A stretch of DNA of 63,699 bases from Proteiniphilum sp. GTDB lineage: Bacteria > Bacteroidota > Bacteroidia > Bacteroidales > Dysgonomonadaceae. How positions within the stretch are numbered: position 1 is the first letter of the stretch; each line of letters starts with the position of its first letter. The notes beneath the pieces were generated by a model, which had not been told where the DNA came from, did not search any database, and saw only the letters and a program-made list of their open reading frames with translations. A program made the position numbers and the translations under genes. Where the stretch lies: positions 1 to 63,699 of the forward strand of contig JAHDQF010000019.1 of assembly GCA_018433945.1 (NCBI GenBank), read 5' to 3'. Of the stretch, positions 8,668-16,982 are shown in pieces.

Positions 8668-11496
8668 TTACCACTCCCATTTCGCTCTTTTTTTCATTTC
8701 CTTTTTCATTTTTTTGCGAAATTCTTCTGCCTCTTTCTCTTCTTTCTTCAAGGCTTGCTCGCGGATCTCGTCCTGAGTAAGATCATGACTCTCAAAAATT
8801 TCGGCTATTGACACCCACTCTTCGTTGCACAGGATCTGTAGCTCCGGATTAAGCTGGTAATATCCCCTACTGATTCGTTTAAAGATTTTTTTGTTGTATG
8901 GACTCTGGCTGTCAATTTCGTGCTTTGCCAGGAGTGATCCTAAATATACCCGTTTTTTACGGTAGGCAGGCATTACCGCCTCGGAGAAGTGCTGAAGATT
9001 CCCGAGCAGGTCACCTACTCTCACACCCATCGCCTCACGATATTGTTTTGTCTGAAGAATCATCGATTGAACAGCAATAAAGAGGTTGATCAGCAGGTAC
9101 TCGATCTTATGCGAATCAATTTTGATTAACTGTTCGTCTACCCGTATTTTCATCGAATCGGAAAGCAGGAGTGGGTATATTTTCCCTAACTTGTTTTTCG
9201 CATAGTCAGGCAGCAAAAAGGCTTGTTGCAGCGCGATCTGGATAGGTGTTTTGCGGAACGTATCCGGCAGGTTAGGATTGGCGCCGTTGCTGAGCAGTGT
9301 TCGGGTGATATTTACAGCGCCTGCATAGGCGGCTGCATGCAAAGGGGTAAAATTGTATTCATCCCGGTAATCGATCCCGTACTTGTTGAGTAAAGGAACG
9401 ATCGTTTTCACATTGTCTTCCTTATAATGCTGATAGTATTTTCTAAACAAGGAAGTCCGTTCGGATTCGTAGCGCTCGGCCCGTTTGTATTTTAATTCGG
9501 CAAGCTGGTCAATCACAAGCAACTGGTTATGCAGGAGGGCAAAATCGAAAAGTTTGTCCTTCGCTTTCTTGTTAAAGTTATCAGGATTGAGGGCTTCTTT
9601 TTTGACCGTCTGGTAACGTTCCAGCGTCATCGGTTCCCAATTCGGCTTTTCCGTAACCAGGATGTTTTTACGGATAGCCTCCGCCTGTTCGGCTTTACCC
9701 TGCATCTCGAGCCGCCGCGCTTCCCGCTTCCAGTCGTCGGCCGACGATATCTCCTCCTTGATATCCCCTGAGACATTATCCTCAGAAATCTCCAGCAACC
9801 GGATCAGCTTGTGACCTCTTGTCTGCTCTACGATATACACATTTTTTACAGCACGTGTAACGGCCACATAGAGCGAGTTGATATAAAATTTGTAAATATC
9901 GAGCGATTTATCCGTCTTGTCCTTTCCCCGGGCATAAGCCAGTTCATCAACCAGCAGATCGTCCGGAGTGACTCCTTCACATACGGCGTTGTACTCGGCC
10001 GTATTGTCTGAAATGAAGTTGTACAGGATGATATTTTCATATTCAAGTCCCTTCGATTCCTGTACCGAAAATAAGAGCGGTGACTGAAACAGGGTTCTTG
10101 CCTTTGCTTTGTCTTCATTTCGCAGCACCAGCACAGCATAGTTGACCGAGAGACGCGTCTTTCGTCCCAGGTCGGCAATGGCATTCCCTTTATTTCCAAC
10201 GAAAACGACTTCCCCTGTTGTTTCCGCAACGGTACTGACCAGGTAATTACTTTCCTTGTCGATGGATCCAAAACGGGCATGCTTGATTTTCAGCAACCGG
10301 TTGGCCAGGTTCGATACGGTCTGGCTGTTGCGGTAATTGGCACGTAATATTTTTATTTCATCCCCTTTCAGGTCACTTTGGTAAAACATGCTTTTAAGAT
10401 GTGACCAGGAAAAGAAATTGGGATGCACGACCTGGTTCGAATCGCCGCAAAGAATAAAATTGGCCGGGTTCTTCAGCGACTTCAGGATGATATGCAGCTG
10501 GATGTTTGTAAAATCCTGTACCTCATCCACCACGATAAAATCATAAACCGGGGAGCAGTAGGGCAGCCACTGGTGCGTCAGGATGTTGATGTCGTAATGG
10601 CCGTTCTCTTTCAGATAATTCAGATATTTTTCAAACAGGTTATAAACTGTTTCCCGTTCGTTAGCCAGAAAGATGGATTGTTTTACACCCAAAGCCAGGT
10701 AATCTTCGCGCGATAAATATTCCTTCGTAATATCATAACCGGTGATCACACCCCTGAATTCCTCGAAAGTTTTATGGGCGTCTTTCAGTTTAGCGGCTTG
10801 CTGGTGTCTGGAGAACCAGGCTTCGAATGTCCTGAAATCGAGTTCTTTTCCCTCGGGTATCCGCAGGGTTTCGATAAATTCCCGGTAAGAGAGAAAATCG
10901 ATCTCCAGCTTGTCGTTATCATAATTGTGGGAATAGAACAGCCGCGCCGCATTCTCGGCAAGGTAAGGGGAAAGAGTGATATACAACACCCTGCCGGTAA
11001 GCGATTTAATCTTTTCGAGCGTCAGGGCCGTTTTGCCGCTTCCTGCCGAGCCAATAATAATTTGGGGCAATGGCAGCGAAAGTATTTCATCCTGGTTATC
11101 GTCGAATGACAATACTTTATCGAGCAGATGAAAATGACGGTACCGATGGTTTACATAGGTGAGCGGCAGGTAATCATTGGCAGGTATTTCCTGGTGATTG
11201 CTGACCGGAACCAGTCTGGATTCGTCTATTTCACTTCCGCGTAGGAAACGGGACTTGTCGTATTCGTGATGAAAAATGATCTCATAGACCAACAAACAGG
11301 TTTGATTGTTATAACGGCCGAATTTGAACAGCAGGCGGTTTTCATAATCCAGCTTGGCACGGTAGTAATCGGTTCCCGTCATTTTTTTTACTTCTGCTGA
11401 AGCAAAATCACCCCGCGAAAGTTGTTCCAGCACTTTATCAAATTGTTTGCGGATCTTCCCGGGTTCCAGATCGTTATAAATGTAAATATCGAACAT
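8668..11496 (-). CDS. UvrD-like helicase with RelE-like N-terminus and ankyrin repeats
   Basis: This is a 942-residue protein. Residues 1-90 have the look of a RelE/ParE-type fold (TDYYRAKLDYENRLLFKF, then a YEIIFHHEYD strand). Residues 140-590 are an SF1 helicase of the UvrD/Rep group: GSAGSGKT at 149-156, VVDEVQDF, LRANYRNSQT, QESKGLEYENIILY and YVAVTRA. After a charged linker, ankyrin repeats begin near residue 710 (TPLHAAAYAGAVN, LLSNGANPN, TPIQIAL). The C-terminus is very basic. Helicases fused to RelE-like domains are known in scattered bacteria without a settled role; DNA repair or phage defence is plausible. The gene is monocistronic and lies just outside the right att repeat. Confidence 0.85.
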   Translation of the reverse strand: MFDIYIYNDLEPGKIRKQFDKVLEQLSRGDFASAEVKKMTGTDYYRAKLDYENRLLFKFGRYNNQTCLLVYEIIFHHEYDKSRFLRGSEIDESRLVPVSNHQEIPANDYLPLTYVNHRYRHFHLLDKVLSFDDNQDEILSLPLPQIIIGSAGSGKTALTLEKIKSLTGRVLYITLSPYLAENAARLFYSHNYDNDKLEIDFLSYREFIETLRIPEGKELDFRTFEAWFSRHQQAAKLKDAHKTFEEFRGVITGYDITKEYLSREDYLALGVKQSIFLANERETVYNLFEKYLNYLKENGHYDINILTHQWLPYCSPVYDFIVVDEVQDFTNIQLHIILKSLKNPANFILCGDSNQVVHPNFFSWSHLKSMFYQSDLKGDEIKILRANYRNSQTVSNLANRLLKIKHARFGSIDKESNYLVSTVAETTGEVVFVGNKGNAIADLGRKTRLSVNYAVLVLRNEDKAKARTLFQSPLLFSVQESKGLEYENIILYNFISDNTAEYNAVCEGVTPDDLLVDELAYARGKDKTDKSLDIYKFYINSLYVAVTRAVKNVYIVEQTRGHKLIRLLEISEDNVSGDIKEEISSADDWKREARRLEMQGKAEQAEAIRKNILVTEKPNWEPMTLERYQTVKKEALNPDNFNKKAKDKLFDFALLHNQLLVIDQLAELKYKRAERYESERTSLFRKYYQHYKEDNVKTIVPLLNKYGIDYRDEYNFTPLHAAAYAGAVNITRTLLSNGANPNLPDTFRKTPIQIALQQAFLLPDYAKNKLGKIYPLLLSDSMKIRVDEQLIKIDSHKIEYLLINLFIAVQSMILQTKQYREAMGVRVGDLLGNLQHFSEAVMPAYRKKRVYLGSLLAKHEIDSQSPYNKKIFKRISRGYYQLNPELQILCNEEWVSIAEIFESHDLTQDEIREQALKKEEKEAEEFRKKMKKEMKKRAKWEW

Positions 11497-11542
11497 GCGA
11501 ACATTATTAGAATCAGTAGATAGGCTTCAGTAGACACGCTTT

Positions 11543-11574
11543 CTGATTCATATAAACCCTGATTCATATAAACC
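11543..11574. repeat. 16-bp tandem duplication upstream of the UvrD-like gene
   Basis: The 16-base unit beginning CTGATTCATATAAACC occurs twice head to tail (11543-11558, 11559-11574), 47 bases upstream of the helicase start codon. It could be a duplicated operator or a replication slip. Confidence 0.7.
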
Positions 11575-11595
11575 CAACATATCCCGAATAAAAGT

Positions 11596-11664
11596 TGCAT
11601 GTGCCAGGTAAAGTGTTTAATTTTAGATTATTAAGTAAAAAATACCATTCATCTGGCACATGCA
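11596..11664. repeat. 12-bp inverted repeat, 45-base spacer
   Basis: TGCATGTGCCAG (11596-11607) is the perfect reverse complement of CTGGCACATGCA (11653-11664). It lies between the divergent UvrD-like and SRAP genes. It could fold in RNA or mark a small insertion; no transposase is nearby. Confidence 0.6.
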
Positions 11665-11723
11665 GGACAAAAATACATAAAAGTTTTTACAAACAAAAAA
11701 CATCATCACCAAAGAGAAAAAGT

Positions 11724-11731
11724 TACATTTG
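11724..11731 (+). promoter_or_regulatory. -7 promoter element of the SRAP gene
   Basis: TACATTTG matches the Bacteroidetes -7 consensus TAnnTTTG, 46 bases upstream of the start codon. No clear -33 TTTG was found. Confidence 0.5.
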
Positions 11732-11777
11732 CTGCAATAATAAAATTAGCTAAATAACATTGGATACGCTATAATAT

Positions 11778-12488
11778 ATGTGTTTCACCATTTCAGTTGA
11801 GAAAAAAGCAAAGGAAGCAATCCGGAAATATTTGAATGCCAATGAAGGCGTACAGAGTGAAATTGACTTTGACGACGATTATTTCCTTGTATCGGGTTTC
11901 GATCACCCAAAATTACCCATCATCAAACAGGGTAAGATTGAACTTTCTGAATGGGGCTTGATACCTTCTTTTGCATACAGCGACGAAATGGCCAGGGATA
12001 TCCGGGATAAAACACTAAATGCCCGATCCGACACGATCCACGAGAAACGTTCCTACAAATCATCCATCAAAAACCAACGCGCCATTTTGGTTGTGGATGG
12101 ATTTTTCGAGTGGAAGCACGAAGGCAGCACCAAAATTCCATATTATATCTTTCCAAAAGACAATACGGCTTTCAACATCGGCTGTATTTACAACCGGTGG
12201 ACCAACAAGCTTACCGGAGAGATCGTGGATACTTTCTCTATTATCACCACCGATGCCAATCCATTGATGGAGGTAATCCACAATACCAAGAAAAGAATGC
12301 CCCTGATCCTTTCAAAATCGAATATCAACGTATGGATCAATCCTGAGACTGATATGAATGTGATAAATAGGTTGATGAAGCCTTTCCCTGAAAAAGAGAT
12401 GGATGCTTACCAGATTTCCAGGAACGCGGGTAATCCGGGCATCAATCGTAATTACCCGGGCATCAAAGATCGGGTAGATAACGGGTAG
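11778..12488 (+). CDS. SOS response-associated peptidase (SRAP/HMCES/YedK family)
   Basis: This 236-residue protein begins Met-Cys; Cys2, exposed after Met removal, is the catalytic nucleophile that cross-links to abasic sites in single-stranded DNA. Other family signatures visible are WGLIPSF, NARSDTI, the GFFEWKHE active-site Glu and VIHNTKKRMPLIL with the active-site His. The role is protection of abasic sites in ssDNA through a DNA-protein crosslink. It is a standalone gene of normal family length, transcribed away from the UvrD-like helicase. A DNA-maintenance pairing with that helicase is possible but not shown. Confidence 0.93.
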   Translation: MCFTISVEKKAKEAIRKYLNANEGVQSEIDFDDDYFLVSGFDHPKLPIIKQGKIELSEWGLIPSFAYSDEMARDIRDKTLNARSDTIHEKRSYKSSIKNQRAILVVDGFFEWKHEGSTKIPYYIFPKDNTAFNIGCIYNRWTNKLTGEIVDTFSIITTDANPLMEVIHNTKKRMPLILSKSNINVWINPETDMNVINRLMKPFPEKEMDAYQISRNAGNPGINRNYPGIKDRVDNG

Positions 12489-12498
12489 ATAATCCGAA

Positions 12499-12957
12499 TT
12501 ATTCTTTCACTTCTCTCCGGTCACAGATGCCGTTGTTGTTGGCATCGATAAAATTGGCTTGCCGTCCCAGTCCGTTGCGAAGGCCGGTACCTCTTCCGGG
12601 ACCGCGTCCCTGTCCCATTGTTCCGTTTTCATAATGGTCGCAAATGCCGTTCTTATCGGCATCCACAAAGTTCCTGCCTCCACCGCGACCGTTTCGCATG
12701 CCGTAGCTCTGTCCTCTGCTTCGTCCGCTGCCATCAAGCAATCTTCCTTTGCCGGTGGCATTCGGGTTTCCTGGTGTACCCTTCTCGAAATTGTCACAAA
12801 TGCCGTCGTTGTCGTTGTCCACAAACGCAGGCCCTCTCTGAGAGGTGGTTGTCACCTGTTTGTTGTCCTGATTCTGATCCTGATTCTGGTTCTGTGCTGT
12901 GACCAGACCGGCAGAGAGTATCACTGCCAATGCTGAAATAAAGATTTTTGTTTTCAT
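12499..12957 (-). CDS. Secreted protein with Asp-rich calcium-binding-like repeats
   Basis: This 152-residue protein has a signal peptide (MKTKIFISALAVILSAG) and a Gln/Asn-rich stretch. Three repeats of the form F-x-D-x-(D/N)-x-(D/N)-G-I-C-D follow (FVDNDNDGICD, FVDADKNGICD, FIDANNNGICD), separated by Gly/Arg-rich spacers. The acidic loops resemble EF-hand or thrombospondin type-3 calcium loops, each with one Cys. No named family is certain. It lies downstream of the Spy-like gene of the sigma-factor operon, after a 255-base purine-rich gap, and may belong to the same regulon. Confidence 0.7.
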   Translation of the reverse strand: MKTKIFISALAVILSAGLVTAQNQNQDQNQDNKQVTTTSQRGPAFVDNDNDGICDNFEKGTPGNPNATGKGRLLDGSGRSRGQSYGMRNGRGGGRNFVDADKNGICDHYENGTMGQGRGPGRGTGLRNGLGRQANFIDANNNGICDRREVKE

Positions 12958-13212
12958 TTTTTTTTGAATTTAACCGGTTTGTTATTTTAATTCATTCTCG
13001 TCGTTTTGTCCATTTTATTCATTTATCTCATTTCCCGTACAATTCTCACACTTTTCACGCTTCGCATTTTCTCACTCCTCATATTCTTACTCCTCCTTTC
13101 TTCACCTCACTTACCTTACCCGTTTTGCGCACTGCATTCTCTTTTTTCCCAATGTTGAAGTATTGGAACAATTGCCCTGCGGAACTGATTTTCGCACCTG
13201 TCATTCCCCTCT
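12958..13212. other. Strand-asymmetric gap (purine-rich on the minus strand)
   Basis: About 200 bases are strongly pyrimidine-rich on the plus strand, so purine-rich in the minus-strand transcript, with loosely repeated GTGAGAA/GTGAAGAA words. A 61-codon minus-strand ORF crosses it but has no protein-like features. It may be the leader of the secreted repeat protein. Confidence 0.4.
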
Positions 13213-13758
13213 TCACCCTTGGCCGTAGCGGTGTCTGCTCCCCTGGCCGGTGCTGTCGTTCCATTGATAGCCTCTGCCCCTGTTCACGGTACCGTCACGG
13301 AAGAGCGGGAGGAAAGCCTGTTGCAGCTGCTCGCACTGTGTGGAGTCGCAGACTGTTTTCAGCTGGAGATAAAAGGCATTGGTGATCTTTTTCAGTTCGG
13401 CATGGTGGCTTCCCACCTGTTCCGAAAGCTCGTTCAGCCGGATTGTGTCGGGTGTGGGACTGTTCAGCTCCGTGAACATCTCGTTCTTCAGCGAGTCCAT
13501 CTCGAAGATCAGATCGTTCGCCCTATATTGAAAGGAGCGATGTGCCTCCCTGAAAAGAGCCATTTGGGCATCATCAAAGCCGAGTGTCTGTCTGAAGAAC
13601 CTCCCGGTGAGCGGATTTTGCCGGTTCTCATCGAGTATGATGGCAATGTTGTCGCTGCTGCTCTCCCGGTTCCGGAAGAGAATGGTGCCGATGGTTGTCA
13701 GATTCAGCACCACCAGCAGAGCGATGGCCCACCAGAGTATTTTATTTCCCCTATTCAT
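13213..13758 (-). CDS. Spy/CpxP-like periplasmic (heavy-metal sensor) protein
   Basis: Starting at the ATG at 13758 (MNRGNKILWW) the product is 181 residues. It has one N-terminal membrane anchor at about 5-25, then an all-helical periplasmic domain (GFDDAQMALFREAHRSF, LNELSEQVGSHHAELKKITNAFYLQLKTVC) like the Spy/CpxP/LTXXQ group. The C-terminus is Gly/Arg-rich. An upstream in-frame ATG at 13797 is less likely because this start overlaps the previous stop by eight bases, suggesting coupling. Spy-like proteins are envelope-stress chaperones or metal sensors. Position behind an ECF sigma factor and a small membrane protein fits an envelope-stress module. Confidence 0.75.
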   Translation of the reverse strand: MNRGNKILWWAIALLVVLNLTTIGTILFRNRESSSDNIAIILDENRQNPLTGRFFRQTLGFDDAQMALFREAHRSFQYRANDLIFEMDSLKNEMFTELNSPTPDTIRLNELSEQVGSHHAELKKITNAFYLQLKTVCDSTQCEQLQQAFLPLFRDGTVNRGRGYQWNDSTGQGSRHRYGQG

Positions 13759-14038
13759 TACTGTAAAGGTAATATTGCAGGTTCTCCATCTGAGCATCGT
13801 TGATATTCAGTACGATATCCGGTGTCCCGTTCTCCACATAACTGTTTCCCAGGGATACCCCCAGAAAAATGGCAGCGGCAAAGCCGGCTGCAAGAGCTAT
13901 GGTTTGCCAGAGCGGTGTTTTGCTTCTTGCCTGCTTCAAACCTTCTATTTTCGCCATGACCCTGGTGGAGAGGTACGGATTGGGGAACGTCTCCTTTTCA
14001 CGCCGGATAAGCTCCTCTATATGGATTTCTGTTTTCAT
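13751..14038 (-). CDS. Small single-pass membrane protein, possible anti-sigma factor
   Basis: This 95-residue protein has a cytoplasmic N-terminus (KTEIHIEELIRREKETFPNPYLSTRVMAKI), one membrane segment at about 44-62 (LAAGFAAAIFLGVSL) and a short periplasmic tail. It sits between the ECF sigma factor and the Spy-like gene, the usual place for an anti-sigma factor. It lacks a zinc-binding HxxxCxxC motif, so the anti-sigma role is inferred from size, topology and position. Confidence 0.65.
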   Translation of the reverse strand: MKTEIHIEELIRREKETFPNPYLSTRVMAKIEGLKQARSKTPLWQTIALAAGFAAAIFLGVSLGNSYVENGTPDIVLNINDAQMENLQYYLYSNE

Positions 14039-14165
14039 TGCGATCGATTGGATTTATTGTTTTGGAACTGCTTAATATATCATGATTTACCTTTGTGATT
14101 TTATAAGCTTGCCTGTTTCTTTTTATTTGCTCTTTTAATGATTAGACAATCATTCCGCCGTTTTC

Positions 14166-14702
14166 CTACGGGGTAGTCAATTTTTTTTTCAGATTCTCTT
14201 TGGCTCTTTGCAGAAGCTGCTCCACGGCCCCCTCTGATCGGTTCATCACCGCTGCGATCTTTTTCTGGGGCAGCTCCTCGTAACGGCTCAGGATAAAGGC
14301 CATGCGCTGTTTGTCCGGGAGGGAGTCAATCGCCATTCTGATCCGTCTGTCACGTTCCGCGCTCTCCAGCTTTTCCAGCGGGGTCTTTTCTTCGCTGTGG
14401 AGGGAGAAGATGGTTTGCAGGGATTGTTGGAACCGGATTTTTCTGTTCCTGTGGAGAAAGTTGAGACTCATATTGATGGTGATCCGGTAGAGCCAGGTGG
14501 AAAATTCCGATTCGTGCTGAAAGGAGGAGAGCGACTGGTAAACCCTGACAAAGATATCCTGGGTAACCTCTTCCGCATCTTCTTTTGTGTGGACAAAGCC
14601 CAGTACGGTGCGGAATACCTGCAGCTGGTACTTTTCCATCAGGTTTTTAAAGGCAGCATGGTTGCCTGATACAATTTCCCTTATCAGTTGTTCGTCCGAC
14701 AT
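14166..14702 (-). CDS. ECF-family RNA polymerase sigma factor
   Basis: This 178-residue protein has sigma region 2 (AFKNLMEKYQLQVFRTV, AEEVTQDIFVRVYQSL, STWLYRITINMSLNFL) and region 4 (LPDKQRMAFILSRYEELPQKKIAAVMNRSEGAVEQLLQRAK). This is typical of RpoE-like extracytoplasmic-function sigma factors. It is the first gene of a minus-strand set with a small membrane protein and a Spy-like protein, so it probably directs an envelope-stress response. The upstream 250 bases hold two copies of TGTTACAATATA that could be regulatory. Confidence 0.93.
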   Translation of the reverse strand: MSDEQLIREIVSGNHAAFKNLMEKYQLQVFRTVLGFVHTKEDAEEVTQDIFVRVYQSLSSFQHESEFSTWLYRITINMSLNFLHRNRKIRFQQSLQTIFSLHSEEKTPLEKLESAERDRRIRMAIDSLPDKQRMAFILSRYEELPQKKIAAVMNRSEGAVEQLLQRAKENLKKKLTTP

Positions 14703-14818
14703 TCAGCGCTGTTTACAATTCACTGTGATTTTAGACAGCAAAAAAACTTCTTTCCTACGGTATTGACAAGATAATTTTTACAGACTTTTTCTTTATCGTA
14801 TATCTTAAGGAAGCCTGT

Positions 14819-14896
14819 TGTTACAATATAGCATTTATGGAGACAGACGATTCCGTCGCCTTCTCAATTTCAACGGCGAGCCTGTGTTACAATATA
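14819..14896. repeat. Two direct copies of TGTTACAATATA upstream of the sigma gene
   Basis: The 12-mer occurs at 14819-14830 and 14885-14896, separated by 54 bases, in the gap between the sigma factor start and the esterase stop. A promoter or operator role is possible; no factor can be named. Confidence 0.5.
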
Positions 14897-14953
14897 ACAA
14901 AGGCATATTTTATGGTGGATTATTCCTCCTTCCCGGAATGAAATTGTGAGCTG

Positions 14954-15814
14954 TCAAAAACTCTCCAACCACTTGTCCAGTTCTGCCATAAACTGATGAT
15001 GATAGGGGAATGATGTGCGGTTCCCGAATCCGTGTCCACCTTCAGGATAGAGCAGCAGTGTGACCGGGATATTATTCCGTATCAATGCCTCTGCATAACG
15101 GAACCCGTTTGCGGGCGGCACTGTCTTATCGTCTGCAGCGAAGATAATAAAAGCCCCGGGAGTATCTTTGTTTATCTGCAATTCATTTGAATAGCGCGTA
15201 ATTTGCTCCGGCGAAGGTTGCTCACCAAGCAGGTTCTTACGGGAGCCTCCGTGTGTGTACGATGCATCCATGGTGATCACGGGATACAGCAATATCTGAA
15301 AGGAAGGCCCTTCATCCCCGGTTGCATGGGTTGCATAGGTGGAAGCCAGATGTCCCCCGGCTGAAGATCCCATAATACCGATATCCTCCGGATCAATATG
15401 CCACGATGATGCATGTTGTCTGACAAGCCCGAAGGCTGCTTTCACATCAGCAAAAGGAATATCCGGATCACCTGCGGGCATCCGGTATTTCAGTACGCCA
15501 TATGCGATCCCTTTTCCCAAAAAGTAAGGTGCCCAGTCGAACCCCTCATGGAAAACCGCAAGATTTTGATACCCACCGCCGGGCAAGGCAATCACCATGC
15601 GTCCTGTCGCCTTCTCTTTTTCGGGGAGATACACCCGCAACGAAGGAGCTCTCATCCCTCTGGCAGTGTCGCTTTCCAGGGAGGGCACCGTATCTCCGGT
15701 GCTTAGGTAATAGTCCGTGTAGCAATACGGAATCTCAACGTTGTCAGCCTGTTGTGCACCAGCTGTTACAGCGACACAGCATACGAAAAATAATGCAATC
15801 GAAAGGTGTTTCAT
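14954..15814 (-). CDS. Secreted alpha/beta-hydrolase (esterase/acetyl-xylan-esterase-like)
   Basis: From the ATG at 15814 the product is 286 residues with a signal peptide (MKHLSIALFFVCCVAVTAGA). The fold markers of the BD-FAE/esterase-lipase group are visible: ALPGGGYQNL (oxyanion loop), GIMGSSAGGHLAS (nucleophile Ser in GxSxG), FAADDKTVPP (acid) and YPEGGHGFG (His). It likely de-acylates carbohydrate or small esters in the periplasm. The longer frame from 15919 lacks a signal peptide and is not preferred. It lies downstream of the QmoC-like gene on the same strand with a 105-base gap, and is probably an independent unit. Confidence 0.85.
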   Translation of the reverse strand: MKHLSIALFFVCCVAVTAGAQQADNVEIPYCYTDYYLSTGDTVPSLESDTARGMRAPSLRVYLPEKEKATGRMVIALPGGGYQNLAVFHEGFDWAPYFLGKGIAYGVLKYRMPAGDPDIPFADVKAAFGLVRQHASSWHIDPEDIGIMGSSAGGHLASTYATHATGDEGPSFQILLYPVITMDASYTHGGSRKNLLGEQPSPEQITRYSNELQINKDTPGAFIIFAADDKTVPPANGFRYAEALIRNNIPVTLLLYPEGGHGFGNRTSFPYHHQFMAELDKWLESF

Positions 15815-15919
15815 TTTTTTAGTTATTAAATTTATCTCCCGTATCATGGAAAATTGCACAAAAATAACACCATTTGGGGACATGGACAGGGTTGCCTGGG
15901 ACAAAAAAGGATTGGCCAT

Positions 15920-16981
15920 TTATGCCGGTTTCTGCATCGATTTGATCTTCGCGAAATAGAGACCAAACGAACGATAGAGGAAGTGGGTCCACTTGCCAAA
16001 GGGCACGATGATCAGCGCCCATTGTGCCAGTACTGTCAGGTGAATGATGTACATCCAGAGATTGTTTTCGAGGAGCTGAAGGTCGATGAAGAGGCGCACC
16101 GCAAAGGCGGTCAGCCCCATCAGCAGCAGCCAGATCACGAAGAGCCAGTCGGAGGGCTGCGAGAACGTGTTCAGCGCTTTGTTCTTCTTTATTCTGTCCG
16201 AGACAAAATGGGTGGTGACGACGAAAATCAGGAAGCTTTCCACATACCCGAGTACAATGATAAAAAGGCTCCCGGTACCGAACCAGTTGAGGAAGACGGT
16301 GGTGAAGAGAAGTGACAGGTAGGAGAGAACCAGCACAAAGTGCTCCAGCCAGCGGAAGTTGTCCTTATTGTCGCAATCTTTGGCCCTTTTCTGGGTGAAC
16401 ATATGCACAAACAGTTCGGACAGCGCGGTAAAGTAATGCTTCAGCGGTGCCTTCACTCCGTTCTTCACGATGGTGAAATACCACATCCGCAGCAGGTTGG
16501 GGATGAAGATCGCCACAAAGACGGCGCCGATGGCCAGCATCTCGAAGCGGTGTCCCGTATGAAGCATTGTTTCGGCATCAAAACCAGTGGAGCGGGCAAA
16601 GAGGAAGACACCGGCGGCTACCAACAGCAGCGCTGCGATGGTGAACATCAGCGACCGGTAGAGCAGTCCCGAGAGTCCGGTCCAGTCGTATTGTGCGGTG
16701 AGCCAGCGTCGCAGTGTCATCATCAGCTCGCCGGGATTTGCCTGGCGCGGACACTCCTGGGAGCACTCACCACAGTAGTAGCACTCCCATGGTTTCAGTG
16801 ATGACCTGAGTTCATCTTCCAGTCCCAGTGTGGTGTAGCGTATCATCTCCCGCGGAAATGAACTGTCGTTGGTAGACAGAGCGCAGGTAGCCGTACAATT
16901 TCCGCAGTTAAAACATGCGTTGAAGTCACCTACGCCGTATTTGGTCAGCTCTGTAGCAAATTCAGGATTTACTTTTGCCAT
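15920..16981 (-). CDS. QmoC/HdrE-like membrane subunit with two Fe-S motifs
   Basis: Starting at MAKVNPEF (ATG at 16981) the product is 353 residues. An HdrC-like domain carries two cluster motifs, CFNCGNCTATC at about 23-33 and CYYCGECSQECP at about 67-78, each with a further conserved Cys region. About six hydrophobic helices follow (from 110 to 345), like the NarI/HdrE cytochrome b part of QmoC. In Qmo and Hdr complexes this subunit exchanges electrons between soluble HdrA-type flavoproteins and menaquinone. It is the last gene of the six-gene redox operon, one base after the HdrA stop. Whether heme b binds depends on histidines I cannot assign with confidence. Confidence 0.85.
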   Translation of the reverse strand: MAKVNPEFATELTKYGVGDFNACFNCGNCTATCALSTNDSSFPREMIRYTTLGLEDELRSSLKPWECYYCGECSQECPRQANPGELMMTLRRWLTAQYDWTGLSGLLYRSLMFTIAALLLVAAGVFLFARSTGFDAETMLHTGHRFEMLAIGAVFVAIFIPNLLRMWYFTIVKNGVKAPLKHYFTALSELFVHMFTQKRAKDCDNKDNFRWLEHFVLVLSYLSLLFTTVFLNWFGTGSLFIIVLGYVESFLIFVVTTHFVSDRIKKNKALNTFSQPSDWLFVIWLLLMGLTAFAVRLFIDLQLLENNLWMYIIHLTVLAQWALIIVPFGKWTHFLYRSFGLYFAKIKSMQKPA

Positions 16982-16982
16982 C

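Noticed and set aside
13219-13803. 194-residue plus-strand ORF opposite the Spy-like gene
   Set aside because: Antisense shadow; no domain, while the minus-strand frame encodes a credible membrane-anchored protein coupled to its neighbour.
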